From assembly GCF_003123685.1 (NCBI RefSeq), contig NZ_QCYJ01000084.1, forward strand, positions 1 to 64,000: 64,000 bases of DNA, given 5' to 3'. The notes beneath the pieces are model-generated. The model saw nothing but the letters and a program-made list of their open reading frames with translations, made no database searches and had not been told where the DNA came from. This DNA is from Nocardia aurea. GTDB lineage: Bacteria > Actinomycetota > Actinomycetes > Mycobacteriales > Mycobacteriaceae. This document shows positions 1-8,343 of this stretch, in pieces; position 1 is the stretch's first letter, and each line of letters begins with the position of its first letter. A program made the translations under genes and the position numbers.

Positions 1-209
1 TCGTGGAACCATCGGGCGATCGGTGGGTTGGTCCAGTCCAGGGTGTGGGTGAAGGGTTGGTGCCAGTGCAGGCGGTTGGCTTGCTCGGCCCAGAAGCCTT
101 CACGATCGGCTGTAGCCTGTTCATACAACGAGGCATCGGCATTGGCCGCGGCGGCGAACTCCGCGGTCGGTGGGTACGAGTCGTTGTGATCGGCGTTCGT
201 TTCGGTCAT
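1..209 (-). CDS. acs: Acetyl-coenzyme A synthetase, N-terminal part (cut by window edge)
   Basis: Only the first 69 or so residues lie in the window; the rest continues beyond base 1. Reading leftward from an ATG at 207-209, the peptide carries the family's usual opening: a YPP-type start, then a stretch with YEQA, then FWAEQA, then LDWTNPP and ARWF just before the edge. This is the N-terminal cap of AMP-forming acetate-CoA ligase, which makes acetyl-CoA from acetate, ATP and CoA in the cytosol. A purine-rich GAAGAGGCG precedes the ATG. It is divergent from the peptide-transport operon, an arrangement also found in mycobacteria (acs next to dppABCD). The assignment rests on the N-terminus only. 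Confidence 0.85.
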   Translation of the reverse strand, partial: MTETNADHNDSYPPTAEFAAAANADASLYEQATADREGFWAEQANRLHWHQPFTHTLDWTNPPIARWFH

Positions 210-335
210 CTCGCCTCTTCTTTCCACGTAACCTGGGCGCACTGTTCGACGCGGCCGGTTCGACAGTAGTCAACGGCCGACGCCGCCGGGCCGGGTGTGT
301 CCACCGGGTTTCGGAACTGTCTCGTTCGCCGGAAC

Positions 336-378
336 CGCCGTCGCCCGGTGGGCCCGCCCACCACCTCGGGCGACGGCG
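336..378. repeat. Long inverted repeat in the acs-dppA intergenic region
   Basis: A 12-base arm at 336-347 pairs perfectly with its reverse complement at 367-378, and the interior (GTGGGC against GCCCAC) can pair further, so either transcript would fold into a strong GC hairpin. No T-run follows on either side. It may be part of the leader of acs or of dppA, or a weak terminator; the sequence does not decide. Confidence 0.6.
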
Positions 379-459
379 AACCTTCGGCCGATCGGCGATC
401 TTTCCCTGTTTCTCTCATGTTGCCCCCTTGGTAACAAGCGCACCGAACCTTGCTCGATC

Positions 460-479
460 CGGTGACAGCGCCGTCACCG
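460..479. promoter_or_regulatory. Palindrome upstream of dppA, candidate operator
   Basis: CGGTGAC (460-466) and GTCACCG (473-479) form a 20-bp perfect dyad with a six-base centre, about 100 bases ahead of the dppA start and 250 ahead of acs. Size and symmetry suit a dimeric repressor or activator. The regulator is unknown, so the function is inferred from position and symmetry only. Confidence 0.4.
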
Positions 480-577
480 ATGGCTAATCTCCGAAACGTT
501 CCTGGTGGATCGGATCGGGCACACCATGGTCGTCGCGTGCCCGCCGAGCCGCTCGATGCCGAATTCGGGAGAACGCG

Positions 578-2185
578 TTGAGATTCCACAGAGTTACCGC
601 GTTGACCGCGGCGCTGGTGCTGGCCTCCGGACTCGGACTGTCCGCGTGTTCCTCCAGCGACACCGCCGATCCCGCCATCGTCACCACCAACGGCGGTGAG
701 CCGCAGAATCCGCTGGTACCAACCAATACCAACGAGAATTACGGCGGGCGGGTCGTCGACAGATTGTTCGCGGGTCTGAAGTACTACGACAACAAGGGTG
801 TCGCCCACGACGAGATGGCCGAATCCATCACGACGACGGATCGCAAGAACTATCGCATCGTCCTGAAACCGGACTGGAAGTTCACCGACGGCACCCCCGT
901 CACGGCGAAATCCTTCGTCGACGCCTGGAACTACGGGGCACTCGGCGCCAACGCGCAGTTGCAGAGCTACGTCTTCACCCCGATCGCCGGATTCGACGAA
1001 GTATCGGCGGAAAAGCCGACGGCACAGACGATGTCGGGCCTGAAGGTCGTCGACGATCGTACCTTCACGGTGGAGTTGAAGCAGCCGTCCATCGATTTCG
1101 AGACCGAACTCGGCTACGCGCCGTTCTATCCGCTGCCTGAATCCGCGTTCGCCGATATGCGGGCCTTCGGCGAGAACCCGATCGGCAACGGGCCGTACAA
1201 GTTCGCGAATACCGGCGCGTGGGAGCACAACGTCAAGATCGACCTCGTGCCGAATCCAGACTATCGCGGTGGACGCCCGGCCAAGAACAAGGGTCTGCGA
1301 TTCGTCATGTACCAGTCCTTCGACACCGCGTACTCCGATCTGCAAGCGGGCAATCTCGATACCCTCGACACCATTCCCGACAGCGCGCTGACCACCTACG
1401 AAGCCGATCTCGGTGACCGTGCCATCACCAAGCCCACCGCGCAGAACCAGCACATCGGGGTCCAGGCCGCGGTGCCGCATTTCAGCGGCGAGGAGGGTTT
1501 GCTTCGCCGCCGGGCGATTTCGATGGCGATCAACCGGGAACAGATCTGCGAGACCATCTTCAATGGAACCAGGCTGCCCGCCCGTGATTTCACCGCGAGC
1601 ACCCTGCCCGGATTCGACGGTAATCTGCCCGGTTCGGACGTGCTGAAATACAACCCGACCGAGGCCAAGCGGTTGTGGGCGCGGGCCGACGCGATCTCGC
1701 CGTGGACGGGCCGCTACGAGATCGCCTACAATTCCGACGGCGGTCATCAGGCCTGGATCGAGGCCGTCGCCAACAGTGTGAAGAACACCCTCGGCATCGA
1801 CGCGGTCGGTACGCCGTATCCGACGTTCAAGAACATCCGCGATCTCGTGAACGCCGGAACGATCGGTACATCGTTCCGATACGGCTGGCAGGGCGATTAC
1901 CCGACCATGCTGCAATTCCTGACCTCGCAGTACTACAGCTTCTCCGATACGAACAACGTCGACTACAAGAATCCCGAACTCGACCGGCTGCTCGACGCCG
2001 CGCTCGCCGCGCCGACCCAGGATGAGTCCTACCGGATCGTGGCACAGGCCCAGGCCCTGTTGATCCGGGATATGGCCGATATCCCGATATTCGACTACGT
2101 CGCGGCCGCCGGGCACTCGGATCGGGTGACCAAGGCCGAACTGGGGTGGAACGGCCTGTTCGACTTCGAGAATATCGAGAAGTAG
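578..2185 (+). CDS. dppA: Peptide ABC transporter substrate-binding lipoprotein (DppA/OppA family)
   Basis: A 535-residue solute-binding protein that should capture peptides outside the membrane and hand them to the DppBC channel. The TTG start is chosen because GGGAGAA lies just upstream and it begins a lipoprotein signal: positively charged start, hydrophobic stretch, then a lipobox ending in LSAC near residue 24. The mature part has SBP_bac_5 hallmarks, including a FTDGTPVTA stretch near residue 100, NPIGNGPYKF near 205 and a family-typical C-terminus. It is followed after 64 bases by two permeases and an ATPase on the same strand. Length fits the family. The exact substrate cannot be read from sequence; dipeptide or oligopeptide is the family expectation. 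Confidence 0.9.
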   Translation: MRFHRVTALTAALVLASGLGLSACSSSDTADPAIVTTNGGEPQNPLVPTNTNENYGGRVVDRLFAGLKYYDNKGVAHDEMAESITTTDRKNYRIVLKPDWKFTDGTPVTAKSFVDAWNYGALGANAQLQSYVFTPIAGFDEVSAEKPTAQTMSGLKVVDDRTFTVELKQPSIDFETELGYAPFYPLPESAFADMRAFGENPIGNGPYKFANTGAWEHNVKIDLVPNPDYRGGRPAKNKGLRFVMYQSFDTAYSDLQAGNLDTLDTIPDSALTTYEADLGDRAITKPTAQNQHIGVQAAVPHFSGEEGLLRRRAISMAINREQICETIFNGTRLPARDFTASTLPGFDGNLPGSDVLKYNPTEAKRLWARADAISPWTGRYEIAYNSDGGHQAWIEAVANSVKNTLGIDAVGTPYPTFKNIRDLVNAGTIGTSFRYGWQGDYPTMLQFLTSQYYSFSDTNNVDYKNPELDRLLDAALAAPTQDESYRIVAQAQALLIRDMADIPIFDYVAAAGHSDRVTKAELGWNGLFDFENIEK

Positions 2186-2249
2186 CCGCCAGGCCCGGCC
2201 GTGCCGCCACATCCGGCAGCACGGCCGCACCGTTCACCCAGGAGACGAT

Positions 2250-3176
2250 ATGGCCTGGTACATCGTGCGGCGTCTACTCCAGATGATCCCGGTATTCCTC
2301 GGGGCGACGTTGCTCGTCTACGCGATGGTTTTCCTTGTTCCCGGTGACCCCATCCAGGCGCTCGCGGGCGATAAACCGATGACCCCCGCGGTGGAAGCCC
2401 AACTCAGGGCGCGTTACCACCTGGACGAGCCGTTCTTCGTGCAGTACCTGCTCTACCTGAAGGGGATCGTCACCCTCGATTTCGGCACCGCGTTCTCCGG
2501 CAGGCCGGTGCGCGACGAACTCGCCCGCGCCTTCCCGATCACCATCAAACTCGCGTTGATGGCGGTGCTGATCGAAGGTGTCTTCGGCGTGATCTTCGGC
2601 CTGATCGCCGGCCTGCGCAAAGGCAGGCTGTTCGATTCGACGATGCTGGTGGTCAGCCTGATCATCATCGCGGTGCCGATTTTCGTCACCGGATTCCTCG
2701 CCCAATTCCTGCTCGGCGTGAAATGGGGAATCGCTCCGGTGACCGTCACCGGGCACGCCAGTTTCGGGGAACTGCTCGTTCCCGCGCTCGTCCTCGGGTC
2801 GCTGTCGTTCGCGTACGTGCTGCGGCTGACGCGCAACTCGGTGGCGGAGAACATGTCCGCCGACTATGTCCGCACCGCCACCGCCAAGGGACTGGGCAGA
2901 CCGCGCGTGGTCACCGTGCACATCCTGCGCAATTCCTTGATTCCGGTCATCACCTTTCTCGGCGCCGATCTCGGCGCGCTGATCGGCGGGGCGGTGGTCA
3001 CCGAGGGCATCTTCAATATTCCCGGTGTCGGCGGCACGCTGTACCAGGCGATCACGCGCGGTGAGCCGCCGACCGTCGTCTCCTTCGTGACGGTGCTGAT
3101 CGTCGTCTTCCTGATCGCGAATCTGGTCGTCGATCTGCTGTACGCCGCGCTCGACCCGAGGATCCGCTATGCCTGA
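2250..3176 (+). CDS. dppB: Peptide ABC transporter permease DppB
   Basis: A 308-residue inner-membrane permease, one half of the translocation channel. It opens with an amphipathic start followed by a first membrane segment (residues about 10-30), has several later hydrophobic segments, and near residue 205 carries the EAA-type loop seen here as YVRTATAKGL, which contacts the ATPase. The sequence PGVGGTLYQA near the C-terminus is typical of the DppB branch. CAGGAGACGAT before the ATG is a good ribosome site. The last eight bases overlap the start of dppC, so the two permeases are probably translationally coupled. Confidence 0.92.
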   Translation: MAWYIVRRLLQMIPVFLGATLLVYAMVFLVPGDPIQALAGDKPMTPAVEAQLRARYHLDEPFFVQYLLYLKGIVTLDFGTAFSGRPVRDELARAFPITIKLALMAVLIEGVFGVIFGLIAGLRKGRLFDSTMLVVSLIIIAVPIFVTGFLAQFLLGVKWGIAPVTVTGHASFGELLVPALVLGSLSFAYVLRLTRNSVAENMSADYVRTATAKGLGRPRVVTVHILRNSLIPVITFLGADLGALIGGAVVTEGIFNIPGVGGTLYQAITRGEPPTVVSFVTVLIVVFLIANLVVDLLYAALDPRIRYA

Positions 3177-4122
3177 GCTGGATAAGAGTTCCGGACCGCG
3201 CCAGCCCTATTTCCTCGCCCCACCCGACGAGGTGGAAGTACTCGCCACCGACCGGGTGGAGGAATCGGGTGCGCCGCGCGGCATCCTCGGCGACGCCTGG
3301 CGTCAATTGCGGCGCAATCCGATCTTCCTCGTCGCCGCGGTGATGATCGTGGTCGTCGTGCTCATGGTGGTGTGGCCTGGACTGTTCACCGACCAGGATC
3401 CGCGCTACTGCCACGGCGATTTCAGCATGGATCCGCGTGGACCCGGTCATCCCTTCGGATTCGACAAACAGGGGTGCGATGTCTTCGCGCGGACCATTCA
3501 CGGTGCCCGCGCATCGGTTTTGACCGGATTGGGCGCCACCGCGATGTTCGTTCTCATCGGCGGAACGCTCGGCGCGCTGGCCGGTTTCTACGGCGGTCTG
3601 CTCGATTCGGTCGTCTCGCGTATCGCGGAGATCTTCTTCGCCATCCCGCTCATGCTGGCGGCGATCGTGATTATGCAATTGCTCGACCAGCGCACCATCT
3701 GGACCGTCATCGTGATTCTGGCCGCCTTCACCTGGCCGCAGGCCGCTCGCATCACGCGCAGCGCCGTCATCGAGTCGAAGAACAGCGAATACGTCACCGC
3801 GGCGAAAGCATTGGGAGTCTCGCGAATACGCGTGCTGATACGTCACGTGCTGCCGAATTCGGCGGGACCGCTGATCGTGGTCACCACGATCTGGCTCGGG
3901 GTCTTCATCGTGACCGAGGCGACGCTGTCCTACCTCGGCGTCGGACTGCCGCGCACCGTCGTCTCCTGGGGTTCGGATATCGACACCAACCAGCAACAAC
4001 TGCGTGGCGGTTCGCCGATCCTGTTCTATCCCGCGACCGCACTGGCGCTGACCGTCCTGAGTTTCATCCTGCTCGGCGACGCCCTGCGTGACGCGCTCGA
4101 TCCGAAGGCGAGGAAACGATGA
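3169..4122 (+). CDS. dppC: Peptide ABC transporter permease DppC
   Basis: A 317-residue permease partner of DppB. After a hydrophilic N-terminus of about 45 residues there is a first membrane helix, a periplasmic-side region containing GFDKQGCDVFARTIHGAR (the usual GTDxxGRDVxSR position of DppC proteins), then five hydrophobic segments. The EAA loop reads YVTAAKALGVS near residue 210. The start overlaps the end of dppB by eight bases and the stop overlaps the ATPase start as ATGA, showing a tightly coupled operon. Confidence 0.92.
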   Translation: MPELDKSSGPRQPYFLAPPDEVEVLATDRVEESGAPRGILGDAWRQLRRNPIFLVAAVMIVVVVLMVVWPGLFTDQDPRYCHGDFSMDPRGPGHPFGFDKQGCDVFARTIHGARASVLTGLGATAMFVLIGGTLGALAGFYGGLLDSVVSRIAEIFFAIPLMLAAIVIMQLLDQRTIWTVIVILAAFTWPQAARITRSAVIESKNSEYVTAAKALGVSRIRVLIRHVLPNSAGPLIVVTTIWLGVFIVTEATLSYLGVGLPRTVVSWGSDIDTNQQQLRGGSPILFYPATALALTVLSFILLGDALRDALDPKARKR

Positions 4123-5804
4123 CCGGGGAGATATCCGAACGCCCGCTGCTCGAGATCGACGACCTCACTGTCTGTTTCACCTCGGAGGGAAAGCGGATCC
4201 CGGCGGTGCGCGGGGTGAGTCTTGCGGTCTATCCCGGCCAGACCGTCGCGATCGTCGGCGAATCGGGTTCGGGCAAGACGACCACCGCGCACAGTGTCAT
4301 CGACCTGCTGCCCGGCACGGGCCGGGTGACTTCGGGTTCCATCGTCTTCGACGGGAAAGTCCTGACCGGGGCGTCGAAGAACGACATCGTCGCGGTGCGC
4401 GGCACGGGCATCGGACTCGTGCCACAGGATCCGATGTCGAATCTGAATCCGGTGTGGAAAGTCGGCTTCCAGATCCGGGAGACTTTGGAAGCCAACGGGA
4501 TCGCGAAAGGTAAGGCGGCCGCGCGGCGCGCCGTCGAACTGCTGGAGGAAGCGGGGATGCCCGACGCGCAGCGCCGAGTCAACCAGTATCCGCACGAATT
4601 CTCCGGCGGAATGCGTCAGCGCGCGCTGATCGCGATGGGGTTGGCGTGCAGGCCCAAACTGCTGATCGCCGACGAACCGACCTCCGCGCTGGACGTCACC
4701 GTGCAACGTCAGATCCTCGACCATCTCGCCGCGATGACCACCGAACTCGGCACCGCCGTGCTGCTCATCACCCACGACCTCGGGCTCGCCGCCGAACGAG
4801 CCGAACACCTCGTGGTGATGTATCGGGGCAAGGTGGTGGAATCAGGTCCGGCACTGCGTATTCTGCGCGATCCCCAACATCTCTACACCAAGCGACTCGT
4901 CGCGTCGGCGCCCTCGCTGGCCTCGCAGCGACTGTCCTCGGTACGTGAGCGCATAGCGGTACGTGAACAGGCGGTTCGAGTCGCTGAGGACACGGGCGGC
5001 GACGCTCCCACCGATGTGGTGGTCGCGCGGAATCTGACCAAGGAGTTCGCCATCCGTGGCGCGCGACCATGGTCGTCGACCGTGTTCAGGGCGGTCGACG
5101 ATGTCGGATTCCGGTTGAAACGCGGCACGACCACCGCGATCGTGGGTGAATCCGGGTCGGGTAAGTCGACGCTGGCGCAGATGGTTCTCGGTCTGCTCGA
5201 GCCGACGTCGGGCTCGGTGACCTTCGACGGTCGGCAGATCGCGACACTGGATCGCAAGGGCGCCTTCGCCTTCCGTCGCAGGGTGCAGCCGATCTTCCAG
5301 GACCCGTACGGTTCCCTCGATCCCATGTACTCGATCTTCCGCACGATCGAGGAACCGCTGCGCACCCATCGGATCGGCACGGCGCGGGAGCGCGAGGCCG
5401 CGGTGCGCGATCTGCTCGACAAGGTGTCGCTGCCGCATTCGGTGATGCGTCGCTACCCGAACGAGTTGTCGGGCGGTCAGCGGCAGCGGGTGGCGGTGGC
5501 ACGCGCGCTCGCGCTTTCCCCCGAGGTCGTCGTCTGCGACGAGGCGGTCTCGGCGCTCGACGTCCTGGTTCAGGCGCAGATCCTGAAATTGCTCAACGAC
5601 CTGCAAGCCGAACTCGGGCTGTCCTACCTGTTCATCAGCCACGACCTGGCCGTCGTCCGCCAGATCGCCGACGAGGTGCTGGTCATGCGAGCGGGGCGGG
5701 TGGTGGAGTCCGCCCCCACGAGCGAGGTGTTCGACAGTCCGAAAGAGGAGTACACGCGGCGGCTGCTGGAGGCCATACCCGGGCGTGACCTGTTGACGGG
5801 GTGA
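4119..5804 (+). CDS. dppD: Dual-ATPase subunit of the peptide ABC transporter (DppD-DppF fusion)
   Basis: A 561-residue protein with two complete ABC ATPase domains in one chain, combining the roles of DppD and DppF. Domain 1 (about residues 10-260) has Walker A GESGSGKTT, signature FSGGMRQR and Walker B LLIADEPTSALD. Domain 2 (about 300-555) has GESGSGKST, signature LSGGQRQR and VVVCDEAVSALD, where the usual DEPT is DEAV. A short linker joins them. It should energise peptide uptake through DppBC. Its ATG overlaps the dppC stop. The single-chain arrangement is also the one described for the mycobacterial dpp operon. Confidence 0.92.
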   Translation: MTGEISERPLLEIDDLTVCFTSEGKRIPAVRGVSLAVYPGQTVAIVGESGSGKTTTAHSVIDLLPGTGRVTSGSIVFDGKVLTGASKNDIVAVRGTGIGLVPQDPMSNLNPVWKVGFQIRETLEANGIAKGKAAARRAVELLEEAGMPDAQRRVNQYPHEFSGGMRQRALIAMGLACRPKLLIADEPTSALDVTVQRQILDHLAAMTTELGTAVLLITHDLGLAAERAEHLVVMYRGKVVESGPALRILRDPQHLYTKRLVASAPSLASQRLSSVRERIAVREQAVRVAEDTGGDAPTDVVVARNLTKEFAIRGARPWSSTVFRAVDDVGFRLKRGTTTAIVGESGSGKSTLAQMVLGLLEPTSGSVTFDGRQIATLDRKGAFAFRRRVQPIFQDPYGSLDPMYSIFRTIEEPLRTHRIGTAREREAAVRDLLDKVSLPHSVMRRYPNELSGGQRQRVAVARALALSPEVVVCDEAVSALDVLVQAQILKLLNDLQAELGLSYLFISHDLAVVRQIADEVLVMRAGRVVESAPTSEVFDSPKEEYTRRLLEAIPGRDLLTG

Positions 5805-5831
5805 ATCGGGCGACGGCTAGCCTCGTATTCC

Positions 5832-6578
5832 GTGACCGATCCGCTACAGCCCTTGGTCGACCTGCCCGGCGTCCGCGATGCCGCCGACCGCGCCCGTGAC
5901 GCGCTCGCCGCGGTGCACAGGCACAAATCGAATCGGCGCGGCTGGGCGACCACCGCCGCCGAAGCCGCGGTGCGCGCCGCGCGGTCGTCCTCGGCCGTCG
6001 ACGGTGGCAGTACCGAGCTCCGCCCCGACGGTCACGTCGATGATCCGATCCTGGCGGGGGCCCTCCGGGTGGGACAGGCCCTCGACGGCGACGCGCTGCG
6101 CAACCTGGTCGGCGTCTGGCAACGTGCGCCGCTACAGGCGCTGGCACGACTGCATCTGCTCGCCGCCGCCGATATGGTCGAGGACGAGACACTGCTCGGC
6201 CGTCCGCGCTCCGACCGGGGGGTTTCCGAGCGCCTGGATCTGCTCGCGCAGACCGTGCTCGGCTCCACCGCGCCCGCCCCCGTCATCGCGGCGGTGGTGC
6301 ACGGTGAACTGCTCACGCTCCGCCCGTTCGGCACAGCCGACGGTGTCGTCGCGCGCGCCGCGTCGCGTCTGGTCGCGGTGTCGAGTGGTCTGGACCCGCA
6401 CGGCCTCGGTGTGCCCGAGGTGTTCTGGTTGCGGCGGCGGCAGGCTTACCTCGACGCCGCCGCCGGATTCGCCACGGGAACCCCGGACGCGGTGGGGGGT
6501 TGGACGATCCTGTGCTGCGGGGCGCTGGAGGACGGCGCGCGAGAGGCTGCCTCGATCGCGGATTCGGCCGCCGGATGA
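5832..6578 (+). CDS. Rv3662c-like conserved actinobacterial protein with a degenerate Fic-type motif
   Basis: A 248-residue soluble protein in the position of M. tuberculosis Rv3662c, downstream of the dpp genes and next to the HAD phosphatase. Near residue 165 the segment LRPFGTADGVVARAASR lines up with the Fic active-site motif HPFxxGNGRxxR, but the catalytic His is Arg, the Asn is Asp and the first Arg is Val. A Fic-like fold without AMP-transfer activity is an inference from this one motif. The GTG start lies only 27 bases after the dpp stop and has no obvious ribosome site, so translation could be leaderless or coupled. Function unknown. Confidence 0.75.
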   Translation: MTDPLQPLVDLPGVRDAADRARDALAAVHRHKSNRRGWATTAAEAAVRAARSSSAVDGGSTELRPDGHVDDPILAGALRVGQALDGDALRNLVGVWQRAPLQALARLHLLAAADMVEDETLLGRPRSDRGVSERLDLLAQTVLGSTAPAPVIAAVVHGELLTLRPFGTADGVVARAASRLVAVSSGLDPHGLGVPEVFWLRRRQAYLDAAAGFATGTPDAVGGWTILCCGALEDGAREAASIADSAAG

Positions 6579-7054
6579 GTTCCGCGGGTGATCGCGCGGA
6601 GTGTGCCCCGAAGGGTGCGGACATCGAAGCGGGCGGCGTAGTCGACGACGACCTCACCGCCCGCTAGCACGGACTACCCGGTTACCAGGCGTGCTCGGTG
6701 GGTTGTGTTCTGCGGCCTCGGCGATGCTCCGGACTTCGCCGGTTAATCCCCGCAACCTGTGCGAGGCTCTCGCCGCCGGAATCCGAATCTCGCAGGCCCA
6801 CAACGCTTCTGCCCTTGTAGCGGCGTGCTCCGCGTGGGTGCCTGGTGTCCGTGCTGGGAAGTACGATCGGGAGACTCGACCTTCTCTTCCGGTCCAGCCT
6901 TGGCCTTTCGCCCTCCGTAGCTACCTTTCTACACTGTGACGGGTCTCACTTCAAGGCTTCGTCAAGCATTGAATATCCGGGGTGTCACCCGGCGTTTCGT
7001 GGTGGGATCGCCGCCCGACCCGCCCTCGGTCGCCCCGGGCCGGACCGTCGGATC
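6579..7054. other. Intergenic region between convergent genes; possible gene fragment on the minus strand
   Basis: This 476-base stretch separates the Fic-like gene (plus) and the HAD gene (minus). I see no convincing complete gene. On the minus strand from a GTG at 6668-6670, about 35 codons (beginning VLAGGEVVVDYAARFD) show coding-like third positions before running into the antisense of the Fic-like gene; an in-frame TAG lies just upstream of the GTG. It could be a decayed gene end or a shadow. No clear terminator was found. Confidence 0.3.
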
Positions 7055-7918
7055 TCAGCGCCGTCCGCGCAGGATCCGGTAGGTGATCGCGCCCGCGACT
7101 ATCGCGCTGAGGCCGACCGCGGCGGTCGCGGCGACCGTGGTCGAGGACGGCGTCTGGAACCTCGCCCACAGCGAGACCGGGTTGGAGAATGTCAGAATCG
7201 GCCAGCCCCGCGCCGTCGCCTCGCGCCGCAGCGCGCGGTCCGGATTCACCGCCGTCGGGTGGCCGACCGCGCTCAGCATCGGGATGTCGGTTACCGAATC
7301 GGAGTACGCGTAGCACTGGGCGAGATCGTAACCCTCACTGGCCGCGAGCTTTTCGATCGCGGTCACCTTGCCCTCGCCGTAACAGTAGAACTCCAGCTCG
7401 CCGGTGTAGGCGCCGTTCTCCACCACCATCCGGGTCGCCGCGGTGTGCGAGGCGCCGAGTACTTCGGCGATCGGACCGACGATCTCCTCGCCCGAGGCCG
7501 AGACGATGACGACGTCGTGTCCCCGGATCTTGTGGTCGGCAATGAGATCGGCGGCCTCGGCGTAGACGAGCGGGTCCACGAGCTCGTGCAACGTCTCGGC
7601 CACAATGGATTTCACCTGTTCGACGTCCCAGCCCGCGCACATATCGGTCAGGTGGGCGCGCATCCGCTCCATCTGATCGTGGTCGGCGCCGGAGAGCAGG
7701 AACAGGAAATGCGCGTAACTGCTTTCCAATACGGCGCGGCGGTTGAGCAGGCCCTGTGCGAAGAACGGCTTGCTGAAGACGAAGGTGCTCGACTTCGCGA
7801 TCACCGTCTTGTCCAGGTCGAAGAACGCGGCGACCCGCGCAGCGGTCGGTTCGTCCGGAGACGCCGTGACCGGCGCGGTCCGGTCCGGAACCGATCTGTG
7901 GTCGCCCTGGCCCGTCAC
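7055..7918 (-). CDS. HAD-superfamily (subfamily IB) phosphatase, Rv3661-like
   Basis: A 287-residue phosphatase of the SerB-like HAD-IB group. Motif I is FFDLDKTV (about residues 28-35) with the nucleophilic Asp; motif II is VIVSAS near 135; motif III and IV fall around GEGKVTAIEKL and YSDSVTDIPML. A hydrophobic segment close to the C-terminus followed by basic residues could anchor it to the membrane. The GTG start at 7916-7918 gives the same length as I recall for M. tuberculosis Rv3661. The substrate is not known. It is divergent from ssd, and its upstream region carries the structured element described separately. Confidence 0.88.
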   Translation of the reverse strand: MTGQGDHRSVPDRTAPVTASPDEPTAARVAAFFDLDKTVIAKSSTFVFSKPFFAQGLLNRRAVLESSYAHFLFLLSGADHDQMERMRAHLTDMCAGWDVEQVKSIVAETLHELVDPLVYAEAADLIADHKIRGHDVVIVSASGEEIVGPIAEVLGASHTAATRMVVENGAYTGELEFYCYGEGKVTAIEKLAASEGYDLAQCYAYSDSVTDIPMLSAVGHPTAVNPDRALRREATARGWPILTFSNPVSLWARFQTPSSTTVAATAAVGLSAIVAGAITYRILRGRR

Positions 7919-8093
7919 TCGTACAGGATAGGTGCTCGTGTCGGCCGCGTACGTCCGGACGCTGCCCGAGTGCTCTCGCGGGCCGAATCGCGCACCGCGC
8001 GAACCCTTGTTCACGGGCCGAGAAGTCGGACGCCGGAGGTTTGCCGGAGGGCCGCCGGGCCGGTGGGTACGACAAAGTTCTCCCGCGTCAGAC

Positions 8094-8124
8094 TTGCGTT
8101 CTGGGCGGGACTTGGGTGTAGTAT
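8094..8124 (+). promoter_or_regulatory. Candidate promoter ahead of the hairpin cluster
   Basis: TTGCGT at 8094-8099 and TAGTAT at 8119-8124 resemble -35 and -10 elements; TAGTAT fits the actinobacterial TAnnnT pattern. The gap is 19 bases, or 17 if TGTAGT (8117-8122) is the -10. A transcript would begin near 8130, right at the first hairpin, and run toward ssd. Inferred from sequence only. Confidence 0.4.
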
Positions 8125-8129
8125 TGCTG

Positions 8130-8223
8130 GCACCTGGACATAGTCCAGGCGCGTTCAGCCCGACCCCCCGGGGCTGAACCCCGACGGCCCCAGCCTCCTC
8201 CCCCCCCCGGCTGGGGTCGTCCT
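8130..8223. ncRNA. Structured RNA element: three consecutive hairpins between the HAD gene and ssd
   Basis: Three adjacent stems fill this stretch: CCTGGAC/GTCCAGG (8133-8139 with 8143-8149), a nine-pair stem (8153-8161 with 8171-8179), and a thirteen-pair stem (8183-8195 with 8209-8221) around a C-rich loop. The third stem contains one G-U pair if read on the plus strand but an A-C mismatch on the minus strand, which slightly favours a plus transcript. From memory, the M. tuberculosis counterpart of this intergenic region (Rv3660c-Rv3661) encodes MTS2823, the relative of the RNA-polymerase-binding RNA Ms1. The element here could be that RNA, or part of it, extending outside these coordinates, or the 5' leader of ssd. 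Strand and ends are not settled. Confidence 0.5.
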
Positions 8224-8264
8224 CTATTCCGGGGTCGATCAGCTGCTGTTTTCCGGTCGTGAAT

Positions 8265-8291
8265 TCATCCACAACAGGCGAGTTATCCACA
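8265..8291. promoter_or_regulatory. Two DnaA-box-like sites upstream of ssd
   Basis: TTATCCACA at 8283-8291 is an exact consensus DnaA box, and TCATCCACA at 8265-8273 differs at one base; both face the same way, nine bases apart. They sit 50-80 bases before the ssd start. This is not an origin (no dnaA or dnaN nearby, no AT-rich unwinding region), so binding would be regulatory if it occurs. Confidence 0.45.
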
Positions 8292-8343
8292 TTCGGCATA
8301 TCGGGGCTGTCGCACGGGCGCCATCTCAACCACGCTGACCTGC

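Noticed and set aside
206..2230. 674-codon open frame on the minus strand opposite dppA
   Set aside because: It is the antisense shadow of dppA; the predicted protein is low-complexity and Arg/Gly-rich with no family motif, whereas dppA has a lipobox and solute-binding hallmarks.
8265..8291. Replication origin
   Set aside because: Two DnaA boxes alone are too few, there is no AT-rich unwinding element, and no dnaA, dnaN or rpmH gene is near.
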